Below are positions 43,119-52,800 of a DNA stretch of 64,000 nt, one piece after another (the first letter of the stretch is position 1; each line of letters starts with the position of its first letter). This stretch comes from Branchiostoma floridae (taxonomy: Eukaryota; Chordata; Leptocardii; Amphioxiformes; Branchiostomatidae). Below the pieces are notes generated by a model. That model was not told the DNA's origin. It ran no database searches and saw only the letters and a list, made by a program, of their open reading frames with translations. The stretch lies in assembly GCF_000003815.2 (NCBI RefSeq), contig NC_049988.1, forward strand, positions 861,679-925,678, read 5' to 3'. The translations under genes were made by a program, and so were the position numbers.

Positions 43119-46100
43119 ATGGTCTACACATGGTGTCTGATTGACAATGGCCCCGATGGCATTGATCTGAAGTTCATTCCTGGTGTCAAGGATGGAAAGG
43201 AGAGACGGTATTCTGAGATTGGGGGGCCTGTAACCAGAGTAGGCATCCAAGAGAATGGCACAGAGACAGAACTTAGGGTAAGGCAGCTTTTGTAATGTTC
43301 AATTCATGCAACTTAGTTGCATACATGTGTACATTTTGTATATCAAGCTTTCTTTGAATTGGCTAAATATAGTTGTATGACTATACTATGAGTACTACTC
43401 ATAGTATTAATTTTTTTCAATTTCTGAAGATCTCTGACTCAACCTCTGTTATCACCCTGTTTAATGCAAAAAATCATATTCCAATCTCTAGTTCCAGGGC
43501 TCATCAACCAAGAAGGTGGTGAAGGTAGACATAAAGAACTACCGTCCTGCTAAGTCCTGTGGGGAAGACGGAGATTGTTTTGACGAGCTCACGTCAAAAA
43601 TGGCCCGACAAGAATTCATCAAGACCTTCAGAAAGATTAAGGATCAATTTTTCAGGGATAGTGTAAGTTATCCAAACAATTACCATGGCCATGCTTATAC
43701 ATGTAGTCCAGGATCTAATTTGCATGATAACAGGAAAGTTCAATATCCATGTACTAGGACAATGTTTTTCTTTTTGTGTTTCTTGCGTGGCTCCACCTAA
43801 CACCAAAGCACAAGGAACTTCGGATGGGAGGGAGAGGAAGTAACTTACAAAGTCAATGTACATTAATAATTTATAGGCTGGCTATAGTTTCACTTTGTCA
43901 GTGCACGCCTTTAATTTTAAAATTGAATGATCAAACTTAGGGTTTACATTTTATTTCAATTATCTAACAGCAGCAGATGCAGTTCCGACAGCCATTACAA
44001 AATCTTGGCAACAAGAGGGCATTTTCAGGGGCAGGTAAGAGGCTATTTTATCCCAGGCCTACAATATGTATTTTACGTAGTTCTGTTTTTATTGCTCTGC
44101 ATTATGAAGAAAAACTGGTGTAATCTTGGATTATCATCAATGATATTAGTTTAGAGTTCATCACAACCAACATTGACTTTATTTGCAGAGATCATTGCTG
44201 TCAAGCCAAAAGCAACAACTGCAACAACTGCAAACAGCAGCACTACTGTCCCTGCAGCAGTTGTGAACAGCAACGCAGGGAAGCCACCACGTACTACAAC
44301 ATCTGCAAACAGCAGCACTACTGTCCCTGCAGCAGTTGTGAACAGCAACGCAGGGAAGCCACCACGTACTACAACAACTGCAAACAGCAGCACTACTGTC
44401 CCTGCAGCAGTTGTGAACAGCAACGCAGGGAAGCCACCACGTACTACAACAACTGCAAACAGCAGCACTACTGTCCCTGCAGCAATTGTGAACAGCACTG
44501 ATGGTAAGCTTTAAAGCCATCATTAAGCTCATCAGCTACTGATATAGTATGCAATATTGAATTGTTAAATCTATCATAGTTGTCGAACTTGTCGTCAGAT
44601 TTTCCCATTGTCAGTAGCCTGCATACCCAAAATTTGGAGGATCGTTAAAGATTTGATTCATAATAATACCTTTTTTCCTGGTATAGAAATGTTTAGCTGG
44701 TTTAAAAAAATGTTTTATTTCTACTTTGCAGATGAGAATCCCACAGAGTCACCGGACCAGACAATTGTAACACTTCAAAACAACTCAGGTAACAACCAGA
44801 CTTGAGTTTCTCTTGCTACACTATGTTTAAAACTGTATTGACATGTACTGTAACAGATGTTCTATATTACATACATGTACAAGTACATGTCACAACCTGT
44901 AAATACTAGCTAATTTAAAGGAATGAATTGATGAATCAATCAAATCAATAACCTTTATTTAGCCTGGATAGCCCTGCCGGGCCATAGCCGCTCTTCCCAG
45001 ATAAATAAATAACGTTACAGAGCTAATTTTATAGGAGACAACACCTGACATGGGCCCTGCCTGCCTTGAAAAATGATATTGTTTGCTGAAAGTTTGCTTC
45101 ATGCATCCATGTTAAACCTGCATCTGGCCCTTCAGCCCCTAGCCACTGTAGGGGTAGGCTGGGACAGAAGGCTGAGAAGCGTAAAATCTGTCCCAGCCAG
45201 GCACAGTGTTAACTACATCATTTTGGCAGGACTTGACAACCAACCTCCCAAACTGCTGGATTGACCTAGAAAGACACACAGTGGTGTTTCCTTTGACACT
45301 TCCAGTCTAGTACAGTGTATCATTTTGACTCTAAACCAGCACTACATGCACATATTATGAATGGAAATGTGCCACTTTTGTACTGTTGTTTCCTAAATAC
45401 TAAATGACTGCTTAGCTTCAGACTGAGTTCACAAAACCTTTGTTTATTCACCTAGAAACAGGCATTCAGTCACTCAGACTATCTACATGTATTCAACATA
45501 TACTTATCTGAAGTTATCAACCTCCTGTTTTATACAATCCTTGAACCTTGAACGTGGACATCAGAGATGCCTTCACGGGTCGCAATGGATCCTTCTTCTC
45601 CACTCCGAGAGTATACAATATATGTTGTCATTCTGTCAAAAGTAATACAAAATGGTATCTTGACTCTTGGACATTGAATAGCACGTAGACCCATACTCTT
45701 TTACTAATTCTTTTCATAAACTTTACTGTCATCTTTTCAAAAAAGGAAAGAAAAAAAGAGACTTCCAACAGACAGTCCTTGCCATGCGCCAGGAATATGT
45801 TTCTGCCATGGGTGAAGCGGCATATGAGGAGCTCGACCACAGCCAGTTGCTCCCCGCGCCAATAAGCCCTCAACTGGCTCAAGTAAAAGCAAGATGGCTG
45901 GAGATCCTTGGCTACACAGATGTAAATATACATACAAATATGTTCTTTAGCTGTAGCAGTTGTAAAGCTGTCCACATCACATATTATAACAATACAGTGT
46001 GAACAATATTATGGAAACAATTTAAACATGTATCTTTTGTGGCACAAAAAAAAACACAATGAAATAACGAATGAATAGTTACAGTACTGTAGTACTGGCT

Positions 46101-49100
46101 TTTGCTCAACTCAAGTTTACTTACTGACCTGACATGTCTTTTTTTCTTCAGTACCATCAGATCCTTCGAAACGCAAAGGAGTACAAGGTCGTTGCTCTAC
46201 TGAGCAAGCGCTGTTGGGCTTTGGTACTACAAGTGTTCCAACTGTGCCAGAGCAATTCAATTGCAACAAAGGACAGGCAAGCAACAGTCCTGATGTTTCG
46301 ACCATTAAAAGGCCTGCTGGAAAAGGACATCTTCCTGTGGCTGTCGAAGTATGCCGCAGTGCCACAGGGAGCAGGGATGAACGTGAAGACATTGGTGGCA
46401 AGTCAAGAAGAAATGGTAATTTAAAGTCAAAATACAACCTGTCAGTGAAATTGCCTGTGTTGTCTTTGACCACTTAACGTTACTGATTTAGTTGTGCATG
46501 AATGTGTATGTTAATATTGTACAACATAGTGAAGGCCAACTAACACTAGCACAAATAGTTCAGGAGTCCAGGGAGATGAATATTACTACCACAAAACATA
46601 TTCTAAGCACTCAGAGTACACATTATGATCATTCCGAAAATCGATGACCTGTGTGGCAAAACTTAAAGATACTTGAAAGGTGCCATTGTGATACTGGGTA
46701 AGACGCTTTCATTGTCCTTTATCATTGTTAAGCTCTGTTTTCTTGGCATTTTGAAAAGGAAGTGGACAGACTGCCACCAATGACACAACTCGTCAAAGAG
46801 TATCGGGAGCTCAAGAGACTGCTGGGAGACCTGCAGCTCCAAGGAATAGGCCCTGAGGTAAGCTGTTTTCATACAGAGTTTTAGATGTGTGTATGTCAGA
46901 AATGCATAAAATAATTTTTGAAAATCATAAAACTGCAATGCTAAAAAAATGACAGTAATAATTGAAAAAAGAAACATTTTTAATGTCACAGGAAGCTTAG
47001 TAATAACTTTTCATACATTTTAACACGAGTGAATAGTGCAAACAAGTTGACTGTTCATTCCTTTCAACAGGCAGCTGCACAGCAGCAAAGTACCATCCGT
47101 AATCAGCTGGCGCAAATACATCAGCTGCGCCAGTTTGCTGTAGATGTGGCCCAGGTGGCAAACAGCTATGACAGCTCTGATGTAAAGATGTTACACATCA
47201 AGGTTTGTTCCTTTTGTAATACAAATGTAGTTCATTGAGGCAAACATTGAGAGCACAGCTCTGAATTACTTAAAAGATGACTAATGTCACGGAATATGGT
47301 CATTTTGCAATGACTTTTTTAAATTGGTGGAACAAGTACATAATTGTGTAGTTGAATGTACATCTTTCAATGATTTTCAGGGGAGGACCAGTAATGATAT
47401 ATTCATTTATTTTATCTATAATCAATACACTATCAAAGCAGGATATGCCAAAGGCCTACAATCACAGGATGCAACATTGCCACACATTTTTGTATATAAT
47501 AAAAGCCCAATAGGACAAATATTAAGCAAAAACATTACTGCCTCTTTGCTCCCACTTGTATGATTCCACAAAATCTAGTATCGTTACGTCTCAAATAAAT
47601 CAATCCAAAATGATATCACTGGGTCTTGAAAGATATGTACATTCATGTATATAAAATTGTCAGCATTTGTGCTATTGTTAACAGTTTTGGTTCAAGATCA
47701 CTGAAGCATTTCAGATTTTGCTATCACTCCAAGAAAAGATCAATTCAACCAAAGCAACTATCATAGCCTCAAACACAGGGTGGGAACAAAAATTAAGATT
47801 AAGTCACTTTCCCTCTCATGCCAGGGTGTCTTCAGAGCAATCTGATTAGTCATCACTAAAAATACATGTCTATTGGCACAATTACACATTTCTTATGTTC
47901 TGAAAGTAAAATATTGCTTCCTGTATTTATTTTCAGACATTGCTGGAGATTGACTCGTACTTGGACACAGAAACAGGTGGTTTCGCTGAGGAAATTTCTC
48001 TGTCCAAAATTGAAGGTGAATGGTAATCTAACATCATTTGTAGCTATCTCAAACCTGTAGGCCGTTTTTGTGACCTATCGTTTAGCATAACAAAGACGTA
48101 TCAAAATTGAAAAGTGTCCCTGAAGCTAATCTTAGCATTTTAATTCTAATGGTCAGCAAGACTGTTTCCTTCAATAGCAACTTTGAATTTATGCCCCACA
48201 AGGCTAAAATCCAACCTATGTACATACTATACTATGTATGATCATTTTTTTTAAATATTGTCACTTTTATGTCTTTATCTACATGCAGTACATGAATTCA
48301 AGTCATGCAATATAATTCTAATTCTTAAAATCATTATCTACTGCAGGTATCCCACTATCGGAAGCTAACTTTGTTCCTGGCCTCAACAGTACATGGCTTG
48401 ATGGTTAGTTTCAGTGCTAGGAAGTTCATGTTGAATTTCAAATATACAGTGATTATCATATACTGTACTGTACAGTAGGTTGATACAACTCTGTCAACTC
48501 AGCATTAATTACACCTACAGTGATTGTACATGACGTACCTACTAACTGTTATCAAAAATCTGGTTTCATTAATACCTGCAGTGCTTACATAAATAACACT
48601 AGCCTACATTTAGATGATGTTGAACATTTTTTACAGATGAAATGGAATCTGAGGATAGCACCGATCAGCAGAGTGCCACCGACCAGCTGAGTGCAGACAA
48701 GATCAAGGTCACCAACCAAGAGGGTGCAGACAAGATCAAGGTCACCAACCAAGAGGGTGCAGACAAGATCAAGGTCACCAACCAAGAGAGTGCAAACAAG
48801 ATCAAGGTCACCAACCAAGAGAGTGCAGACAAGATCAAGCCCAACGGGAAAAGGAAAATAGACAAGGAGGCAGGTGTGCTCAACCCCAAAAAGATGAGAG
48901 GCCAGACGTCTTACCCACCAAAGCCCCTCAAGGCCAAACAGCTGGTGGCCGTGGCCTTTAAGAAGGGGCTATATGTGGGTGCGGTCAGAGATGTGCTGAA
49001 AGGGGGCAAAGCCAAGGTCTCCTTCCTCAGCTACCGTGGGGATGGCTGCTACATCAAGCCAGAGAGAGAGAAAATAGAGACAGTAGACCAGCGTTGTGTT

Positions 49101-49208
49101 ATAGATATTAACTTCAAAACAAAATACATTGGGGGCAAATTCCAGGTAGAAGACCATACAAGTATTGCTAAGCATTACCAGCAGTACCGCAAGATGTATA
49201 AGTTGTAG
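43119..49208 (+). CDS. Uncharacterised 12-exon gene with disordered repeats and C-terminal SH3/Tudor-like barrel
   Basis: Exons: 43119-43277, 43492-43662, 43971-44034, 44189-44503, 44732-44788, 45746-45921, 46152-46415, 46759-46857, 47071-47202, 47937-48015, 48347-48403, 48637-49208 (TAG). The phases agree and no stop interrupts; with all exons it is 714 residues. Exons 1-2 encode a folded-looking segment (MVYTWCLIDNGPDGIDLKFI) of unknown family. Exon 4 holds 25-residue Ser/Thr/Pro/Ala repeats. Exons 6-9 are helical, with a coiled-coil-like QQQSTIRNQLAQIHQLRQF. Exon 12 has 11-residue ADKIKVTNQEG repeats, a basic NLS-like stretch (KRKIDKEAG, NPKKMR), then LVAVAFKKGLYVGAVRD...AKVSFLSYRGDG, the strand pattern of an SH3-like/Tudor barrel (residues ~624-690). 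A nuclear, chromatin- or DNA-associated role is inferred only. An upstream in-frame ATG at 43095 exists, but TTTTTTTTAAG before 43114 looks like an acceptor. Confidence 0.7.
44189..44503 (+). CDS. Exon 4 of the 43-49 kb gene, 25-residue repeat exon
   Basis: Three full 75-bp units plus a partial unit (starts at 44230, 44305, 44380 and 44455) encode ANSSTTVPAAVVNSNAGKPP followed by RTTT. The copies are almost identical at DNA level, so the array is young or is being homogenised. The period is divisible by three, which keeps the frame. It is a symmetric phase 1-1 exon. Minus-strand open frames over it are shadows. Confidence 0.75.
45061..45500 (+). repeat. Dispersed ~440-bp repeat, copy 1 (intronic)
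   Basis: Shares with 63555-64000, in the same orientation, CCCCTAGCCACTGTAGG, GTGTATCATTTTGACTCTAAA, AACAGGCATTCAGTCACT and TATTCAACATATACTT. Lies in intron 5 of the plus-strand gene. Confidence 0.85.
45746..45921 (+). CDS. Exon 6 of the 43-49 kb gene (176 nt, frame-changing)
   Basis: Encodes GKKKRDFQQTVLAMRQEYVS to RWLEILGYTD. It enters in phase 1 (acceptor TTCAAAAAAG) and leaves in phase 0 (donor GTAAAT). Because its length is not a multiple of three, skipping it changes the reading frame of exon 7. Confidence 0.6.
46152..46415 (+). CDS. Exon 7 of the 43-49 kb gene, open in two frames
   Basis: 264 nt, acceptor TTTTTTCTTCAG, donor GTAATT. Entered from exon 6 (phase 0) it reads YHQILRNAKEYKVVALLSKR and so on; entered directly from exon 5 (phase 1) it reads VPSDPSKRKGVQGRCSTEQA and so on. 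Both are open to the donor. The second frame has the disordered, K/R/S/T-rich style of exons 4 and 5, which are also phase 1-1. Confidence 0.55.
48637..49208 (+). CDS. Terminal exon of the 43-49 kb gene: 11-residue repeats and SH3/Tudor-like domain
   Basis: Four complete copies of A(D/N)KIKVTNQE(G/S) and a partial fifth (33-bp period, in frame), a basic linker, then KQLVAVAFKKGLYVGAVRD and a five-strand pattern with SFLSYRGDG, closing with FQVEDHTSIAKHYQQYRKM. The TAG stop at 49206-49208 lies 138 bp before the stop of the converging minus-strand gene. Confidence 0.75.
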
Positions 49209-49318
49209 ATTATTATGTTACGCAATACTTATTGTATACATATGGTCTTCTACATCATCAAACAGAGTGATTGATAAGACAGGTGTGGTCAAACTACACT
49301 GTACATGTACACGTAGGC

Positions 49319-49324
49319 TTTAAT
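49319..49324 (-). terminator. Poly(A) signal candidate (ATTAAA) of the minus-strand gene
   Basis: ATTAAA on the minus strand, 23 bp beyond the TAA at 49347-49349. The 3' UTRs of the two convergent genes must be very short or overlap. Confidence 0.4.
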
Positions 49325-49346
49325 CTGTTTAAAATATATGTCCTGG

Positions 49347-49853
49347 TTATGTTCGCTTTGAATGTCTTGCTCCCCTTGTACTCTGGCCCCTTGTAGTACG
49401 TTGACCTGTTGGCCCTCCACCGCGGCCACGTTGGCTTGCTTGTCCTGGGGTAGAAGCCCCTCTACCGCGGCCACGTTGGCTGGGTTGCCCTGGGGTAGAA
49501 GCCCCTCTACCGCGGCCACGTTGGCTGGGTTGCCCTGGGGTAGAAGCCCCTCTACCGCGGCCACGTTGGCTGGGTTGCCCTGGGGTAGAAGCCCCTCTAC
49601 CGCGGCCACGTCCTTGGCTGGGTTGCCCTGGGGTAGAAGCCCCTCTACCGCGGCCACGTTGGCTGGGTTGCCCTGGGGTAGAAGCCCCTCTACCGCGGCC
49701 ACGTTGGCTGGGTTGCCCTGGGGTAGAAGCCCCTCTACCGCGGCCACGTCCTTGGGTGGGAGCTGCATTATCATCGCATCGTCTTTTTTTGGCAGCACTT
49801 CTCTCCAAGGTCATTTTCCTCTTTTGATAGGCCTCTTTGGAGCCGATGTAGAC
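49347..49853 (-). CDS. RG-repeat tail exon of the transposase-derived gene
   Basis: Starts VYIGSKEAYQKRKMTLERSA, passes a basic AKKRRCDD stretch (possible NLS), then seven to eight units of 15 residues (QRGRGRGASTPGQPS type; 45-bp period, two spacer variants differing by 3 bp). It ends GARHSKRT then TAA. RG-rich tails commonly bind RNA and are arginine-methylated; here this is inference. The plus-strand frame opposite (49362-49865) and the second minus frame are shadows of the in-frame repeat. Confidence 0.75.
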   Translation of the reverse strand, partial: VYIGSKEAYQKRKMTLERSAAKKRRCDDNAAPTQGRGRGRGASTPGQPSQRGRGRGASTPGQPSQRGRGRGASTPGQPSQGRGRGRGASTPGQPSQRGRGRGASTPGQPSQRGRGRGASTPGQPSQRGRGRGASTPGQASQRGRGGGPTGQRTTRGQSTRGARHSKRT

Positions 49854-52800
49854 CTTTTTAGGTAAAGGAAAAAAGTAAAGTAAGAACTGTAAGAGTAATG
49901 TACATTGGACCAATCAGAATACATGAATATGAAATTGATAGTACTGATTAGTTCTCTTATAACCAAAACAAAATTACTGTTACAGTATCACTATGTACTT
50001 TTATGTCACTAGTATTACATGTGCATATTTCGTAGCTGAAAGAGTACATTAATGGGTACCTCAGGTTGCTTGTATTGCTTCTCAAGCATGGTATTGATTG
50101 TGTGTTGCAGGGGCAGCAACTCCTGGTCATTGTCATTACTCTCTGTAGGGTTGCTGTGTTCCTTGATCTTAAGAAGGCCCCAAAGCTCCTGAGTGTCAGT
50201 TGGGACAGCAGGCCTGGCAATCTCCTTGATGTAGTCTGTCCACCACAACTTCTCGTCTGGGGTCAGGTTGCCAACGTCTGACATCTTCTTGATGGTTGCA
50301 GTCAGCTCCTTTACTTTGGCATAGGGGATTGGCTGTAGGAGCTGAGGCTGACCTGCTGGCACCTCATTCAATGGGATCTGAAAAGTAACATTAATGGTAT
50401 CAGGCCTTGACGTAAATGTGTGTGGAGGTCTCTAGAGGATAATGATTTGAAAGTCGATGAGTAAGAAAGGGGTCTCTAGATCTATTCTAACATATTTCAT
50501 CACCTATATCTTGACACTTGGGTCAAAACAAGGTAATGTGTTCTTACTATACTTACTGGAGTGTATAAGAGAAGTCAGTTGACTGTCACAGTTGTTAGCT
50601 GTCACAACTTAGTCTTGGAATGCGCAAGATGAATTTACCTGGTGGTTCACTCCTGGCTTTGGCGTTGGTGTTTGCCATTCCTTATCTGATGTCCACATTT
50701 TGTAGCTTATTGTCGCATCACCATCCTTCTTCACAACCTTGAAGGCGTGTGGAGTGTTGTGGTTCTCCATGTCGTGCATTGTTTGGTCCAGCCAGTCTTT
50801 GATGTTAAACATCTTGTTGGGATTGATGGTACTGGCTGTAGGCCTTGGCGTGTAGCTGTTCTCAATCTCTTTCAGTAGGATCTCCATTGTTGGTGCACTT
50901 GTTCTCCTTAAGTGTTCTCCAATCTGCATATTAAACGTTTTGAGTATGATTAAAATGTACTATCATCTGCATATACCATATGAAAGATACTAGTAACAAA
51001 AACACTAAATGTGAACTTGTGAAGAAAGAGAATACTAGATTTAGAATTATACTGTTGATTAAATTGTACTATCATCTGCATAATTATTACCATATGAAAG
51101 ATACTAGTAACAAAAACACTAAATGTGAACTTGTGAAGAAAGAGAATACTAGATTTAGAAGTACTTTGTTTATCAACGTTTAGCAACTACGAAGCCTTCA
51201 GCCATGTCAAGCTTGCTTTGGTAAAATGTACATATATTACGCCTTTACATAATGCCTACATTTGTTTTCCTGTTCTTACCAAAGATCTTAACATTATTTA
51301 GCTTATCAGATTAAAACAGACGAAGAAGCAATGACATCATGTATCACATGTGGCGTATCTCATACATGTAGCAGTTTGATATAGTAACTAGAAAGGCCGA
51401 CAGTTGCTTGGGAGCAAATACAGTATATTGCAATCCATACATAGGCACAGGAGCCAAAACTTAACATTTTTAGTCTAAAAATGACAAAAAAGCTCCAAAT
51501 TCAACAATTTAAAGTAATATATGCCCAAAGTGAAAATGAAGTACTGTGGGCACTTGCCAGACACACCTTCATGCCGAATTTCTGGTCATTAGGTTTCCAT
51601 ACAAGGGTGTAGGAGCCAAAAAAACCCAAATAACTAATTTTTTAAGTAAAGTATGAAGAAAGTATTGTTGGAGCTCTGTGCTCATATGTCCAATGCACCT
51701 ATGTACCAAATTGCAGGTCATTTGGTTTCCATACAAGGGCATAGGAGCTAAAAAATATACATTTTTCGTCAAAAATGGTCAAACACCCCAAAATAACTAA
51801 TTTTTCAAGTGACCTATGAAGACAGCGTTGATGAGGTCCTGTGCTTATATGCTCAATGCACCTTTGTACCAAATTTCAGGTCATTAGGTTGTAATACCAG
51901 GGCACAGGGACCCAAAATGTACATATTTGGTCTAAAAATGACCAAAAACCCTAAATATCATAATTTCTAAGGCCTCTGTCAAAAAAGTGAAAGAAAACGT
52001 CTAGGGGTATTTGCTATCCCTACCTCCATGCCAAATTTCAGCTCATTTGGCCCCAAAACAAAAAAGTTAATCCCATTTGAAGATCTGACAGGAGGAGGAG
52101 GAGAAGAGACAAAGGAAAAACAATATATTGCAGATCCATACTATGGATTTGCAATATAAATACATACCCTGCTGAACATCTGATCAATATCCTCATGGGT
52201 ATGCCCAACCATAAGGTAGCTTACTTTCACCTGAAAAAAATGGAGTCATAAAAATAGTAAGTATCACACTTATGGATTAAAATCATATAGATTTATACTA
52301 TAGTCCGGTTGCCAAACCCCATTATTTTGGATAACCTTGCAATGCGGTTCATACAAAGTTTTTTTTTGCTGTTTCTATACCTCTGAAGTGTGCTCTATCA
52401 GAATCTGGATGATGCCACTCTGTCATCATTGGGCAATCTGCACAATATGCAAATTAAGGCGGCCATTGAGGAAATTCTTGTTTTCGTCAATATCTCAGTA
52501 ACCACACATGGTATCAAATTTATTTTGGTGTCTATCCCCATGTTTTGAGTGGTTAAGAATCAGATTAAGCCATTTTAGTAATGATCACACCACTATTTTG
52601 GCTAGATATGCATATAATATGCAAATTAAGGCGGTTATTACGGAAAATCTTTCTTTTGTCAATATCTCAGTAACCACACATGGTATCAAATTGATTTTGG
52701 TGTCTATCCCCATGTTTTGAGTGGTAAAGAATCAGATTAAGCCATTTTAGTAATGATCACACCAATATTTGTGCTGAATAGGCATATAATATGCAAATTA

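Noticed and set aside
44151-44532. Minus-strand Cys/Val-rich frames opposite exon 4
   Set aside because: Antisense shadows of the 75-bp coding repeat.
48585-48889. Minus-strand LVCTLLVGDLDLVCT-type frames
   Set aside because: Antisense shadows of the 33-bp ADKIKVTNQEG repeat in the terminal exon.
49362-49865. Plus-strand 167-codon frame opposite the RG tail
   Set aside because: Mirror of the 45-bp coding repeat; the minus strand frame is supported by phase, splice site and basic composition.
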